DNA of 64,000 nt from Prorocentrum cordatum (Eukaryota > Sar > Dinophyceae > Prorocentrales > Prorocentraceae): assembly GCA_963575745.1 (NCBI GenBank), contig CAUYUJ010015712.1, positions 224,933-288,932 of the forward strand, in the 5' to 3' direction. Position 1 is the first letter of the stretch; each line of letters begins with the position of its first letter. A model generated the notes under the pieces. It saw only the letters and a list, made by a program, of their open reading frames with translations. It ran no database searches and had not been told where the DNA came from. The position numbers were made by a program, and so were the translations under genes. Shown piece by piece: positions 53,850 to 63,879 of the stretch.

Positions 53850-56330
53850 TGAAATGGTCAAGGCGGGCAACGACCTGGCAACATTTTGTCTTACAGTGTT
53901 TTGTTTCGTCCACTGTTGCATCCTAGAGCCCGGATGCCGCCACACACACACACACACACGTTCGCGCAAGGGAGGTTCCCGTTATTGTTTAGGAGAACAG
54001 GTATATGGCATTGCGTGCGCTAGTACGTGCAATAAGGTGTACGATATCTTATGTTGGCCAAGCGCGGAGCATCAGCTAAGCACGTTCCGCCCTTGAATTA
54101 GGAGTTTGCCTGGAGAGTTAGAGCACGTGGTCCTCCCTTCTCGTCTCTTTCCTCCCGCTCCCGCCGCCCCCGCCGCAGTTGCTCCTGCTTCCCCGCCCTC
54201 CCCCCGCACTGTGCACGCGTGAGGAATGCTCACCGTGGTTATTTTGAGTACGATTTATCGTTTGTCATTTGTGCCTTGCTGTTCTGGCACTGGCTCGCCG
54301 GCGGCTACCGCCTAGCGTTCATTCCCTCCTCCTCCTCGTCCTCCTCCTTCGCTCCTTCAGCAGTGCTCGCGAGGGTCTCTGTGCGCAGGCCATTGCATTC
54401 GTCCTGGCCGATTTACGCACGCGCGGGTAGTTTTGCGTTTGTCTTCTCCCCCTCTGCTTTTGCCGTCCTCCATCTTAGTGCGCCATCTTGCTTTCTTGAC
54501 GCAGCCTCGTCTGGGGGCACGCCGATCAAGGAACCATCTCCTGGTGGTCTTGCTCAGTCGACTCGGCCTGTAGGCTGCGCCAGATGTCCATCCGGCTTCG
54601 CAGGCGCAACGTCGTTCGGGTGCTATGTCGCTTGATGTCTGCCGAATACCCTTCAAAGTCTGTGCTAACCTTTGTTTGTTGGCGATGCGTTGCGGCGGGG
54701 GGAAGGTAAATGAAACATGCGAACCTTGTCTCTGTAGACGTACAGTCTGGACCCTGAAGAAGGAACCCTGTTCGTTGGGGAGGGGCCCCGCGTTCCCTCT
54801 ATAAGTGTTTTCGATCGGAAATCGAAGCTTAACTTATGGAAAAAAAGGGGCCTCGTTCCTTATTTTGGGCTCCTTAGGTCAAGGCCCCGACTGAAGGAGG
54901 AGCTCCCTGTGGGGCGCGATCCTTGTGAGGGGTGTGCCGACATGGGCGGGGGGAGGCTATTCCAACCTTGTCTCTGGAGCCGCACGATCCGCGTGACGGC
55001 ATCTGTCGTCCGATGCCGAAAAAATCAGATTACAACTAGAGCATGCTAGATCCTCAGCGCGCGCGAAGCGCACACGCGGTTTTAATGTATACATATGTAT
55101 GTATGTTGCGTCAGAGGTTGCGCCGTGGTCCGTCACGCCAAACAGGTGTTGGCCCGTTGCGCGTTAATTGCGCCATAGGTTGCGCCGTTTTCTCCAAGAC
55201 CATTGTCGGTTGCACCGAACAGCATGTTGGGATGCGCTGGCCCTCAATCATTTGTTTCAAACGTGGTTTCGGATAGGGAAACTTCTCAGCGTTGCACCTA
55301 AACCCAGTATCCGGAGCGCTGCTCAGCACGCGCGCCACGCCGACGTCACCAGCAGTAGCAGTGGCACCCCCGTAGAGGCTTCACACCCCCAAGATCCCAA
55401 CCCTGAGTTGAGTAGTCGGCATGCTCTGTTCAAAACGTGCGTGCGTGTGTGGCACAGCGCAGATCGAAGAGGAACAAGAAGACACCACAAGCGCGCGAGC
55501 ATCTGCTTATGTAAAAATGGTGCACACCTCGACAAGGCTGCACGGACGCTAGAAGCAGCAGCGTAAGCGGAGGAGAAGGAGCAGGACGAGGACGCGTCAG
55601 AGTTTTCTGTTTTGCCCTGAGCCACGAATCATGTGTCGGTCGGTCCAGAATGAGTCCTCGAGCGTCGATTTTCTCGACCCCGTTGTGTCGGCCGCAGCCT
55701 TAGAGTCCATTTTCGCTGCACTCAGGGAGCGAAGCCCGCCACCCTCCCCGCCTTTGGAGGCGCCCCTCTCCGCTCCCTCGAGGGCCGAGGTGGCTGGGGG
55801 GGGAGTTTTTCTCTCTGCTTTTCCCTTTCCCCGCTCCCACGCACGCTGTGCTTCACAAGCGTTTGTAATATTTCTTCTTATATTTTTAAAAAGAAAAGAA
55901 GAAGGAAGACAAACAAAGAAAACAAAACTCCCTCTCGGGCCGAAACAGCAGGATAAGGAAAGGGGGGGATATTAGCTGGCTTCTCGTGGGTTCGAAGTTA
56001 TGAAAAATCGAAACGTCGGGGCTCCAGGGACAGAGGATCCGAAGGGGCAGACTGCCGTCTCAGCTCCTCGGTTCCGACGAGACGGGGAGTTAGGAAAGAG
56101 TTCTTTTTGTGTTCGCTTGTAGGGTCCCCCCTCTGGGTTCGACAGGGGGGGCGGCCTCCCTAAAATGGCTCCGGGCTCCGAACCCCGGATGGGGGGGCCG
56201 CCCCCCGAGAACCGGGGGTTCACCCCCCTTTCCCGAGGGGAGGGGGGGGCCAAGAAGGGTAGAAGGTGGGGGGGGGCCTGGGGGGATGGCACCCGAGGGC
56301 CATCCCCCTTATCAACTCGCCAGAATCCCG
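53850..56330. other. no recognisable gene in middle of intron 5
   Basis: Includes a CA run (53941-53960), small 12-base repeats near 55105-55190 and a short purine stretch near 55890-55960. The longest frames (54219-54635 and 55972-56616) have no domain motif. Confidence 0.5.
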
Positions 56331-56520
56331 AGGGCCGACGACGACGACGATGACGACGACGGGGGGCTAGCAAGCGCACACGACGGCGACAGGGGGCCAG
56401 CAAGTGCACACGACGATGGCGACAGGGGGCCAGCACGCGCAAACGAGAATCACGACGATGGCGTCGACGACGGCGACTAAGACGACGACGAGGACGACGA
56501 CGAGGACGAAGACGACGACA
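56330..56520. repeat. GACGAC microsatellite with a 36-base repeat
   Basis: GACGACGAC runs flank three copies of a unit starting GGGGGCCAGCAAGTGCACAC. Confidence 0.85.
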
Positions 56521-57450
56521 AGGTTTCATTGAATGTTCCGCCCGCCCGTCCTGCGTTTTCGGCGGTCGTGATACACTGTCCCATGACACACTCCCAACAG
56601 GGAGTGAAGATTGCATTTGATGGGCCGCCCGCCCGATTTGGACGCCACATCACTGAGTGAATTTATCCTTCAATGTCCTGCCCGCCTGGACGGCGTCTTC
56701 GGCGGTTGTGAGCGATGTCCTTATAATTATTTCATTTCAAGCAGCGAAGGTTGCATATAGTGTCCCGCCCGCCTGATTTGGACGCCCCATCTTTGAATAC
56801 AGGTTTCGTTTAATGTCTCGCCCGCCCGACCTGCGTCGTTGTGCGGTCGGGATACATTCTCCCATGACCCTCTCCTAACGCAATTAATGTTCCGCCCGCC
56901 CGACATGGACGCGCCTGAATGAATGGGTCCTAGAATGTACCCATCGCCTGACGAGCGTCTTCGGTGGTTTTGATCGATGGTCTCCTGACTTTCTCATTTC
57001 ACGCAGCGAAGTTGCATTTAGTGTCCCTGCTTGTGGACGCCCCATCACTGCTTACAGGTTTCGTTCGATTTCCCGCCCGCCCGAACAGCGCTTTTGGCGG
57101 TCGTGAAACATTTTCCCATCACCGTCTCCCAAGACAGAATGAAGATTGCATTTAATGTCGCGCCTGCCCGCTGTGGACGCCCCATCACTGAGCGAACGGT
57201 TCCTTGAATGTCCCGCCCGCCCGACCTGCGTCTGCGGCGGTTGTGATCAGCTTCCCTGACATGTTTCAACTCATTCAGTGAAGGTTGCATAGAACGTCCC
57301 CCTCCCAAGTTCGACATCCCATCACTGACTACACGTATCACTTAGGTTTCCGCACGTCCGAGTTGTGTCGTTGGTTGTTGTGATATAGCTTTCCATGACC
57401 TTTTCCCAACAGAGTGAACGTTGCATTTAATCTTCTGCCCGCCCGACCGG
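56521..57450. repeat. two-part satellite, about 135-bp monomer
   Basis: The anchor TTGCAT occurs at 56611, 56751, 57012, 57146, 57285 and 57421 (with a mutated CAATTA near 56881), spacing 130 to 140. Monomers alternate between a form with CCCATGAC and CCCAACAG before the anchor and a form with TTTCATTTCA and GCAGCGAAGG. All carry CCCGCCCGCC. So the true period is a dimer of about 270. Confidence 0.85.
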
Positions 57451-57454
57451 TTCA

Positions 57455-57605
57455 CCAGCTCGTCATTATCGTCGTCGTCGTCAGGCTCGTCGTCGTTGTC
57501 GCCGTCGCCGTCTGTTGCCGTCGCCGTCGCCGTCGCCGTTGCCGTCGTTGCTGTCGTCGCCGTCGCCGTCGCAGTGATCGTCGTCGTCGTCAAGCTCGTC
57601 TGTGA
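57455..57605. repeat. GTC/GCC triplet microsatellite
   Basis: GTCGTCGTC and GTCGCCGTCGCC runs. Confidence 0.9.
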
Positions 57606-57639
57606 TCTCGCTCCTCCACCTCTGTACTGCCTCCTCCGC

Positions 57640-58262
57640 ACTCATTACTAATTGTTTGAGAGCCTCCGTCGTATTGTCCTGCTGATCTCGGGCGAACAGC
57701 AGTGTCCTTCAGCGCCTTGTTGAAGATCTCAAAGTACCATGTTGGCATGCCGTGCTTGAGAGTGTCCTCCAGGGTCTCTGAATTATACGAAACAGCTCCA
57801 GTAGCCGTTTTCCAGGAAAGTTTGCCGTCCCTCGGAAGATTTCATAGCCAGAAAATTTCAGAATCCCCTCTCCTCCTTTGTTTCAGTGCGTTGTGTAAAC
57901 TCCCACCGAAGATTACGATCTAGCGGTGCATGATCTCGTGGGTGTTTGTTAGGTATACGTTTGTATTTACGCAAAGTTCGCACAAGAGGGCCTCCAGAGG
58001 CTACAAGCGGGGCATCAGCGGCAGGGCCAAAGATGTAGTCTGTTATATTCTGGGACGTGTTGTCAGTCCCATAACGCGTTCGCTCGACCCGCTCCCTGAA
58101 TCCTAAGAGAAAGAACCCGACCCCGCCATCAACTCTCTTGCTTGTTCACCCGCTCCTCCACAGATCACCTCCTGTGTGCTAAGTGCTTCCGATACCGTGC
58201 TCGTGTCCGTGTAGACCCACCTGCCTTCCCGCCACGATAGTCCCACCCCATCATCAAGATCC
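57640..58262 (-). pseudogene. LINE endonuclease fragment
   Basis: On the - strand a frame reads RVERTRYGTDNTSQNITDYI, then FGPAADAPLVASGGPLVRTL, then KHPRDHAPLDRNL, to a stop at about 57868. ITDYI and RDHAPL are the last two motifs of EEP endonucleases (the DY aspartate and the SDH-like His). After a frameshift, SETLEDTLKHGMPTWYFEIF, then NKALKDTAVR, looks like the linker between endonuclease and RT. Upstream, 58103-58270 has MDLDDGVGLSWREGRWVYTD, perhaps the earlier part. RT itself is absent. Confidence 0.6.
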
Positions 58263-58900
58263 ATATTGAAATTAGGCAGCACGCGAAACGTTATAACGAT
58301 ATGAGAGCGGCCGCGCACAGCAGTCTGACAAAGAAAGGGGGTGCATGAAGGTTGCAATACACGGAGCGTGTGCTTTCCATTGCATACGGAAAAGTGGTTG
58401 AGTCAGCCACAGGTCGTGCCATTTCAGGAGGAGGAGGAGGAGGAGGAGGGCAGTGCCAAGAACCCGCTCGCGGCGCCACCACGCGGTCGCAGCCGCCAAC
58501 CCTTCGGGAGCGGGGCCGGCGTGCGTGCGCTTAGGGTTCTATTGTATAGCGTTGGCAGCGTGAAGCCGACGCGGCCGTGGCCACGTCGTCCCTCTGGTGG
58601 GGGAAGGGCAGTTCTGGTGAGGAAGAGGAGTGCTTTGGTAGAGGAGGTGCACAGCGCCCTCGAGGTAGTGGATGCGGTGTGTAGGGGGGTCTGGGGAGCA
58701 GGGACAGCAGTCTTGCTGTTGCGCAACGCCCTCCCTCGCGTGGCGTTCCCACTCCACCGCGCCGCCGCCCCGCGCACGGACGCGGGACCTCTACCGCCGC
58801 GGTACCGCCGCACGCAGGCGACGGCAGGTTCCTTAAGAGGGGAGGTGGACAGGGAGGGCCATGCTTCAACCGTAACGCAACAGACAAGGATTCTGCAGTA
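58263..58900. other. no recognisable feature
   Basis: A small GGA run at 58426-58450. The long + frame 58341-58901 has no motif. Confidence 0.45.
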
Positions 58901-58919
58901 AATGAAAAAAGCCGACCTC

Positions 58920-59440
58920 GTGCCTCGTCCTCCTCCTCCTCCGACCCCTCCTCGTTCTCCCTCAAGCAGAAGAAGAACCACCCCCTCCTCCTCCTCCTCC
59001 TCCTCCTCCTCCTCCCCTCCTCCCTCCTCCCCCTCCTCCGCCCCCTCCCCCCTCCCCTCCTCCCTCCCCCCTCCTCCCTCCCTCCTCCTCCCCCTCCCCC
59101 ACCTCCACCTCCCCCTCCCCTCCTCCTCCTCACTCCTCCTCTCCTCCCTCTCCCTCCTCCTCCCTCCCTCTGCCTCCTTCCTCCTCCTCCTCATCCTCCT
59201 CGCACTCCTCCTCCTCCTCCTCCTCCTCCTCCTCTCCCCTCCTCCTCCTCCCCCCTCCCCCTCCCCCTCCTCCTCGCTCCTCTCCTCCTCCTCCTCCTCC
59301 TCCTCCTCCTCCTCCTCCTCTCCCTCCTCCTCCTCCTCCCCTCCCCTCACCCTCCTCCCTCCTCCCTCTCCTCTTCTCCTCCTCCTCCTCCTCCTCCTCC
59401 TCCTCCTCCTCCTCCTTCTCCTCCTCCTCTTCTCCTGGGT
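58920..59440. repeat. CTC microsatellite before Rab exon 6
   Basis: About 520 bases of CTC/CCT with C-rich breaks, ending about 105 bases before the exon 6 acceptor. Confidence 0.95.
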
Positions 59441-59544
59441 GCGGGAAGGGGTGAGGCGCATCGCATCACTGCACGAGGCCCTTCTGCGTTTGCGGGTGGA
59501 GCTCCCCGTCGTTTGGGGGGACCTTTGCCTGGCGGCCGCCCCAG

Positions 59545-59610
59545 TCGAGCTTTGACCACGTGGAGTTCTGGGTCACGCAGCTCGACCAGCACGGCGACAC
59601 GAGAGTGCAG
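59545..59610 (+). CDS. Rab GTPase exon 6 (alpha-3 helix)
   Basis: It reads SSFDHVEFWVTQLDQHG, then DTRVQ, in the phase of exon 5. The Rab consensus is ESFxxVxxWxxxIxxHAxxxV just before LVGNKxD. It is preceded by GCCGCCCCAG and followed by GCGGTC, another GC donor. One Ser more than usual follows the Glu. The next exon should start near (K/R)(I/L)LVGNK and was not found in the last 4.4 kb. Confidence 0.85.
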
Positions 59611-60239
59611 GCGGTCTTTGAGGGGAGAATTGCTGGGCGACGCTTCTGCAGCACGTCCTCCTCACGTCCTGCCTCCTCCCTCCCTCCGCATTCTTCCAAA
59701 GAAAGACCGACATCAATATATATCTATATATATATATAGATATGTGTGACGCTTGGAGTTCCGACAGGTTCTGTGTACAGTCGAGAGTTTGATTGGAAAG
59801 AGCACGCGGCAGGACACAGGACCCGTCCTGTGCGTTTGCCCCAGGAGCGCCAGGACACGAGGCGCAAAACACAAGACACAATGCCACCCTTGATTCGGAA
59901 GGGTCGACCTACGAAGCAAACCCGATTGCATGCTGTTTCTGTGGTTTCATCATTTCGCTCAATACGCCGACCCACATTGTATCGCTGGTGTTCTGGGTTG
60001 GCGTGCTCGTGGCGAGCGAGAAGGAGGAGGATAGAGACGGGAGAATGAGGATAAGGCCTCTCAGTGGTTTCGTGGGGCACTCCTGGGGCCAAACTGGGTC
60101 TTAATCAAGGCGCCTCTCTGGGATGCTTCCTCGGGGCTCTCGGGGGGCCTCCTGCTTCTGTTATCATGTCGTTCTGGTATCACATCATTCCTCGCCCAAT
60201 CTCTCTAAATAGTTCTCTCTCTCTCTCTCACTCGTAGGA

Positions 60240-60345
60240 AGGGTCTAGTTCGGGTCGGTTCGGGCTGGTTCGGCGGCGGGCCTGTTCGGCCCGACTCGGT
60301 CTTGGAATGGTCGTTCGGACCGGCTCGGCCGGTCTGGTTCGGGCC
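60240..60345. repeat. GGTTCGG-type minisatellite
   Basis: GGTCGGTTCGGGCTGGTTCGG and related 8-10 base units. Confidence 0.75.
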
Positions 60346-60694
60346 CGGGGCCATGAAGGCCCGAGAGAGGGCCCCGAGAGAGGGAGAGAGAGCCTCTCCC
60401 CATGTACAGGCGTTGTTTTGATTTTTTCGCACGGGGCCCCTGGAGGTCCGAAAGAGCGCATCCTGTGGACGTTGGGAAGGGGGGGGGGGCGGTTCGAACC
60501 AGGGAGGGCCCCCCCCCCGGAATGCAAGGGAGGGAGGGGGGTCAGACCAGGAGGCGGGCCCCCCTCTCAAGGCGGGGGGGCGGGTCGAATCGGGAGGGGG
60601 GGGGCCTCCCTCCCCAGTGTCAACCGACGACGGCGAGCGCCCGCTCCCGCGCCAGCGCCGTTGGGCAACGCAAAGACGACGATCGATCTTTGGT

Positions 60695-61085
60695 AGGATG
60701 CTCTGAAGGCTGGATCGAGCCCCAGTAAGATTCTATTATTGCTGGATCGAGCCCCAGTAGGATTCAACCAGAGCTCGATCCAGCTGCAGTCGGGTTCTAT
60801 TCGAAATAACCGTGCTTTAGTAGGATTCAAGTAGAGCTGGATCGAGCTATAGGAGGGTTCTAGTAGATCGAGCCCGACTCGGATATTATTAAATATGGGC
60901 CCAGCCATAGTGGGATTCAATTCGGGATGAATCGAGACCTGGTTGATTTCAACTAGAGCTGGATCCAGCCATAGTCGGATTATATTAGAATCGGATCGAG
61001 CCCGGCTAGGATGTGATTCAAGTTGAGTCCGACTGTAGTAGGATCCTATAGGAGCTCAACCGAGCACGAATATGATTCTATAAGG
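60695..61085. repeat. degenerate minisatellite with GAGCTGGATCGAGC
   Basis: Units near 38-45 bases share GCTGGATCGAGCC and AGTAGGATTC. Order and length vary. No frame is conserved. Confidence 0.8.
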
Positions 61086-61394
61086 GGGAGGAGGGGGGGA
61101 GAGGGCCGGTTCGAGAGGCTGGTGTCCAGGGGGGGGAGGGCCTACAGTTCCTCGCGGCGCTTCAAATGTGTTTTGGGGGGGTCTCCTCGAGTTCTGGCGT
61201 GCGGGGTTGTTTTCCCAGCAAGCGTCCACGAAACCCGTTCTCTCGGAGGTCCCGGCCCACTCCCCAGGACCGGTTTTTCATCTTGGCAGTTTTCTGACGG
61301 TCTTGGGGCCCCTTGGGGCCCGAAGATGGCCACAGGCCTCCTGTCGCGTTCCTGTCACGACTCTCTCAGGCTTGGGTCTCGTCTCTCTCTCCCT

Positions 61395-61402
61395 CTCTCT
61401 CC

Positions 61403-61440
<38 letters not shown>

Positions 61441-61462
61441 GTATATATATATATATATATAC
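61395..61462. repeat. CT then TA dinucleotide microsatellites
   Basis: CTCTCT to about 61440, then TATATA to 61462. Confidence 0.95.
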
Positions 61463-61674
61463 AAGACTGCAGTGGCGCTTCGCGCCATGCACCTTGGTCC
61501 TTGTAGTTTGGTATGCAAGCCGACAGTTTAGCGATAACTCCTTGTTGCCTTTTCTGGCATCGCCGCTATAATATTTGTTTCCGTTATCCTTTCTCCATGC
61601 TTCTTTTTCCTCATTTTCGCCATGCCCTGCGCATTCTCCCCATCCTCCTCAGCTCTGTTTGCGGAGGCTCCTAC

Positions 61675-62260
61675 TTGGAGAGCCTCTGGGGTTTCACGGA
61701 AGTTTTCCAGGCTTTCTTAAGGCCTTCTGGAGGCCTCCTGGGCGTGTTCTGCGGGCCTCTGGTGGCTTCCTCGGGCCACCCTGCCTCCAACCGCGGTCTC
61801 CCTGAACGACTGGGTCACGATTTGGAATGCTTCGGAGGGTGTCTTGGGGCCATCTTGGGCCGCCATGGGGCTCTCTGAGGGCCATCTTGGACCCCTGTTG
61901 TGCCGTTTTGGGGCTCTCTTGGACTGCCTGGAAGTCCTTTCGGGTGATTTTGGAGCCTCCCAGGCGTCAGAAGACCGCCGTCTTCGAGCGTCGGGAAGCC
62001 GAAAAGAGGAGAACCCCAAAATTCACCTAAAACCAAGAGCAAATCAATGATGTTTGCCTCTTGGGCCCTTCTTGGGAGTGCTCTTGGAGGCCTCTTGGGA
62101 CGTTTCGGGACGATCTTTGGGGGTATGACAGCTTCTTGGGGGTCGTCGTGGACCGTATTGAGGCTTTCTGGAGTCGTTTCGGGAGCGCGCCACGCCTTGC
62201 GAGGCCCGGGGGGCCGCTTCGAGGCCCGTCCGGAGGGTCCCAAAGCCCCAGATCCCGGGA
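61675..62260. repeat. GGCC/CTTGG degenerate array
   Basis: The longest copy of this class on the right side. The linker at 62025-62070 (AACCAAGAGCAAATCAATG, then ATGTTTGCCTCTTGGGCC) resembles 20050-20110. Confidence 0.8.
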
Positions 62261-62394
62261 GTCCGGTTTTGGATGGGGGGGGTCCCCTTGGAGGGGGGGG
62301 GGTCCCCCCGCCCGGGTTTATAAAAAAATAGGAAGCGGAAATCCACAGGCCCCCTTTTCCGACGGGGGCTCGCACCAGTGGCAGGGCGGGGAGT

Positions 62395-62480
62395 GCCGAG
62401 CCCGAGCCCGAGTCCGAGTCCGAGCCCGCTCGAGACGGGCGTGAGCCCGAGTGCGAGTCCGAGCTCGAGCTCGAGCCCAA
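62395..62480. repeat. GAGCCC/GAGTCC hexamer repeat
   Basis: CCCGAGCCCGAGTCCGAG runs in 6-base steps. Confidence 0.9.
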
Positions 62481-62569
62481 ACCGCTCCCTGCCCGCTTTG
62501 TGCGCGCGCGTGCGTGGGTGTGCGGGGAGGGCCCCACGCTCGCGACCGAGAGAGCAGGAGAGAGGCGGC

Positions 62570-62705
62570 CGTTGACTTGAGGATCGAGTCTCGAGGCTCG
62601 AGGGTCCTGGCTCGAGCGTCGTGGCTCGAGGATCGAGGCTGTAGGTTCGAGGCTCGAGGAGCGTCGAGGTTAGAAGATCGAGAGTCGAGGATCGTCGAGG
62701 TTCGC
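62570..62705. repeat. CTCGAGG-type minisatellite
   Basis: GAGGATCGAG, GAGGCTCGAG and GTCGAGG words repeat every 7 to 11 bases. Confidence 0.85.
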
Positions 62706-62729
62706 GTCAACAGAAACTGCATAAACCTA

Positions 62730-62850
62730 AACTGTCGGTTCGCGCGGATTTCTTGCACTTGCGCTGCACCGCCCTGGCGGCGCCTCCGGCGCCGCCCCTG
62801 GCGCGCTTCGCGCAGATCCAAGACATCCGCGCGGACCCCTAAAAGTTGTT
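62730..62850. mobile_element. palindromic element, family C copy 3
   Basis: Left GTCGGTTCGCGCGGATTTC and right ATCCGCGCGGACCCCTAAAA are inverted repeats. The interior CCCTGGCGGCGCCTCCGGCG matches copy 2 at 42494-42631. Confidence 0.8.
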
Positions 62851-62954
62851 ATTTAAGCACTAGTCTGGCCCCCCGACGGCTCGAGGATACAGAATCGACG
62901 CCGAGTTCGGGGCTCGAGGATCCCGACAACCCGCCTCCGCCGCCGCTTCCCGAA

Positions 62955-63140
62955 CACCACGCCTCCTCCTCATCCTCCTCCTCCTCCTCCTCCTTCTCCT
63001 CCTCCTCCCCCTCCTCCTCCTCCTGCTCCTCCTCCTCCTCCTGCTCCTTTTCCTTCTCATCCTCCTCCTCCCCTCCCCCTCCGCCTCCCTTCCCTCCTCC
63101 TCCTCCTCCTCCTCCTCCTCCTCCTCCTCCTCCTCCTCGG
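62955..63140. repeat. CTC triplet microsatellite
   Basis: CTC/TCC with a few CTG and TTC breaks. Confidence 0.95.
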
Positions 63141-63874
63141 GTCGCCTGCGGCCCCGGAGGAAACCGTGCACCTCAATTGACTGGAAAACAGCCGCGGGCA
63201 GAGGAAAACGTCCGAAAACGTCGAACCCTGAAACCGATGATAGCACATGATGTTTCGGATGTAACTCCTGGGAGGTCAAATTCTGATGTTGCCCTGGTCC
63301 GAAATCCGGCTCAATCCCGCTTACTCCAGCTTAATCCCGCTTCATGCGGCGGAATCCAATGTAATTCGCGGCCCAATCCGGCGTTGCAGGCCCCCCATTG
63401 GAGCTTCATCCTCCTTAGTCCTTCCGACGAAGACCTCCCAGTCGTTGCCTCCTAAAGGCGTCGGGATTCTGTTTCGCGGCGGGAGGGGGTCTGGGGAGGG
63501 GGCCGCCCCCCGCGGACGCCCCGCCGGGTGTCGGCGTGCCCCCGGGCCACGGCGCAAGTCCGCAGCTGATCAGCGCGCTGCCGGGGGAGGCGCTGGGGCT
63601 CCCGCGGCCCCCGCGCGGCCCCTCCGTTCGCCCACCCTCCAGAGCAGAAGTCGGACGGGGCTAGGTGATCGGTTTCTTTTCCATTGTTTGGCCGATCGGC
63701 GCGGGCCCTCGCACCCTCCCTTGCCTCTCCCCCCCTTGGAGTAGGTCTTGGCTGTTTTTTTGCGCCTGTTTCAGGCAGGTGGAGTCTCCCCCATAAGTCG
63801 CCTCAAGCAGAGGTCTGGAGCAAGAGCCCCCCTTCCCCCCCCTTTCCGCCCAATGCCGAAACACCGAATAAGAA
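63141..63874. other. no recognisable feature
   Basis: A short AATCC-GGC-TC repeat occurs near 63300-63370 (AATCCCGCTT). Otherwise GC-rich without motifs. Confidence 0.45.
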
Positions 63875-63879
63875 AACGT

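Larger units (their letters stand above)
49820..59544 (+). other. Rab intron 5 (about 9.7 kb)
   Basis: It contains two satellites with higher-order structure, a LINE fragment and a CTC tract. The splice dinucleotides are not canonical as drawn (see exon 5). Confidence 0.7.
22446..59610 (+). other. Rab small GTPase gene, span of six recognised exons
   Basis: This is a host gene for a Ras-superfamily GTPase of the Rab type, which would control vesicle traffic on membranes. Joined in order, the six exons give one continuous frame. It runs from the beta-1 strand and P-loop (exons 1-2), through switch I (TIG-VDFK, exons 2-3) and the KLQ-WDTAGQERFR switch II region (exons 3-4), to YYR, the YDVTD strand (exon 5) and a FWVTQL helix (exon 6). 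Introns measure about 5.4, 10.0, 2.5, 9.2 and 9.7 kb. The start codon, the NKxD and SAK motifs and the prenylated tail are not in the recognised exons. The subfamily is unresolved; switch I and P-loop flanks look closest to the Rab1/8/10 group. Gene identity is firm and exon ends are by eye. Confidence 0.88.

Noticed and set aside
60655-60690. Possible next Rab exon with GTTGGGCAACGCAAAGAC (VGxxKD-like)
   Set aside because: The phase after exon 6 and the nearby AG would put it in another frame, and LVGNK is not matched.
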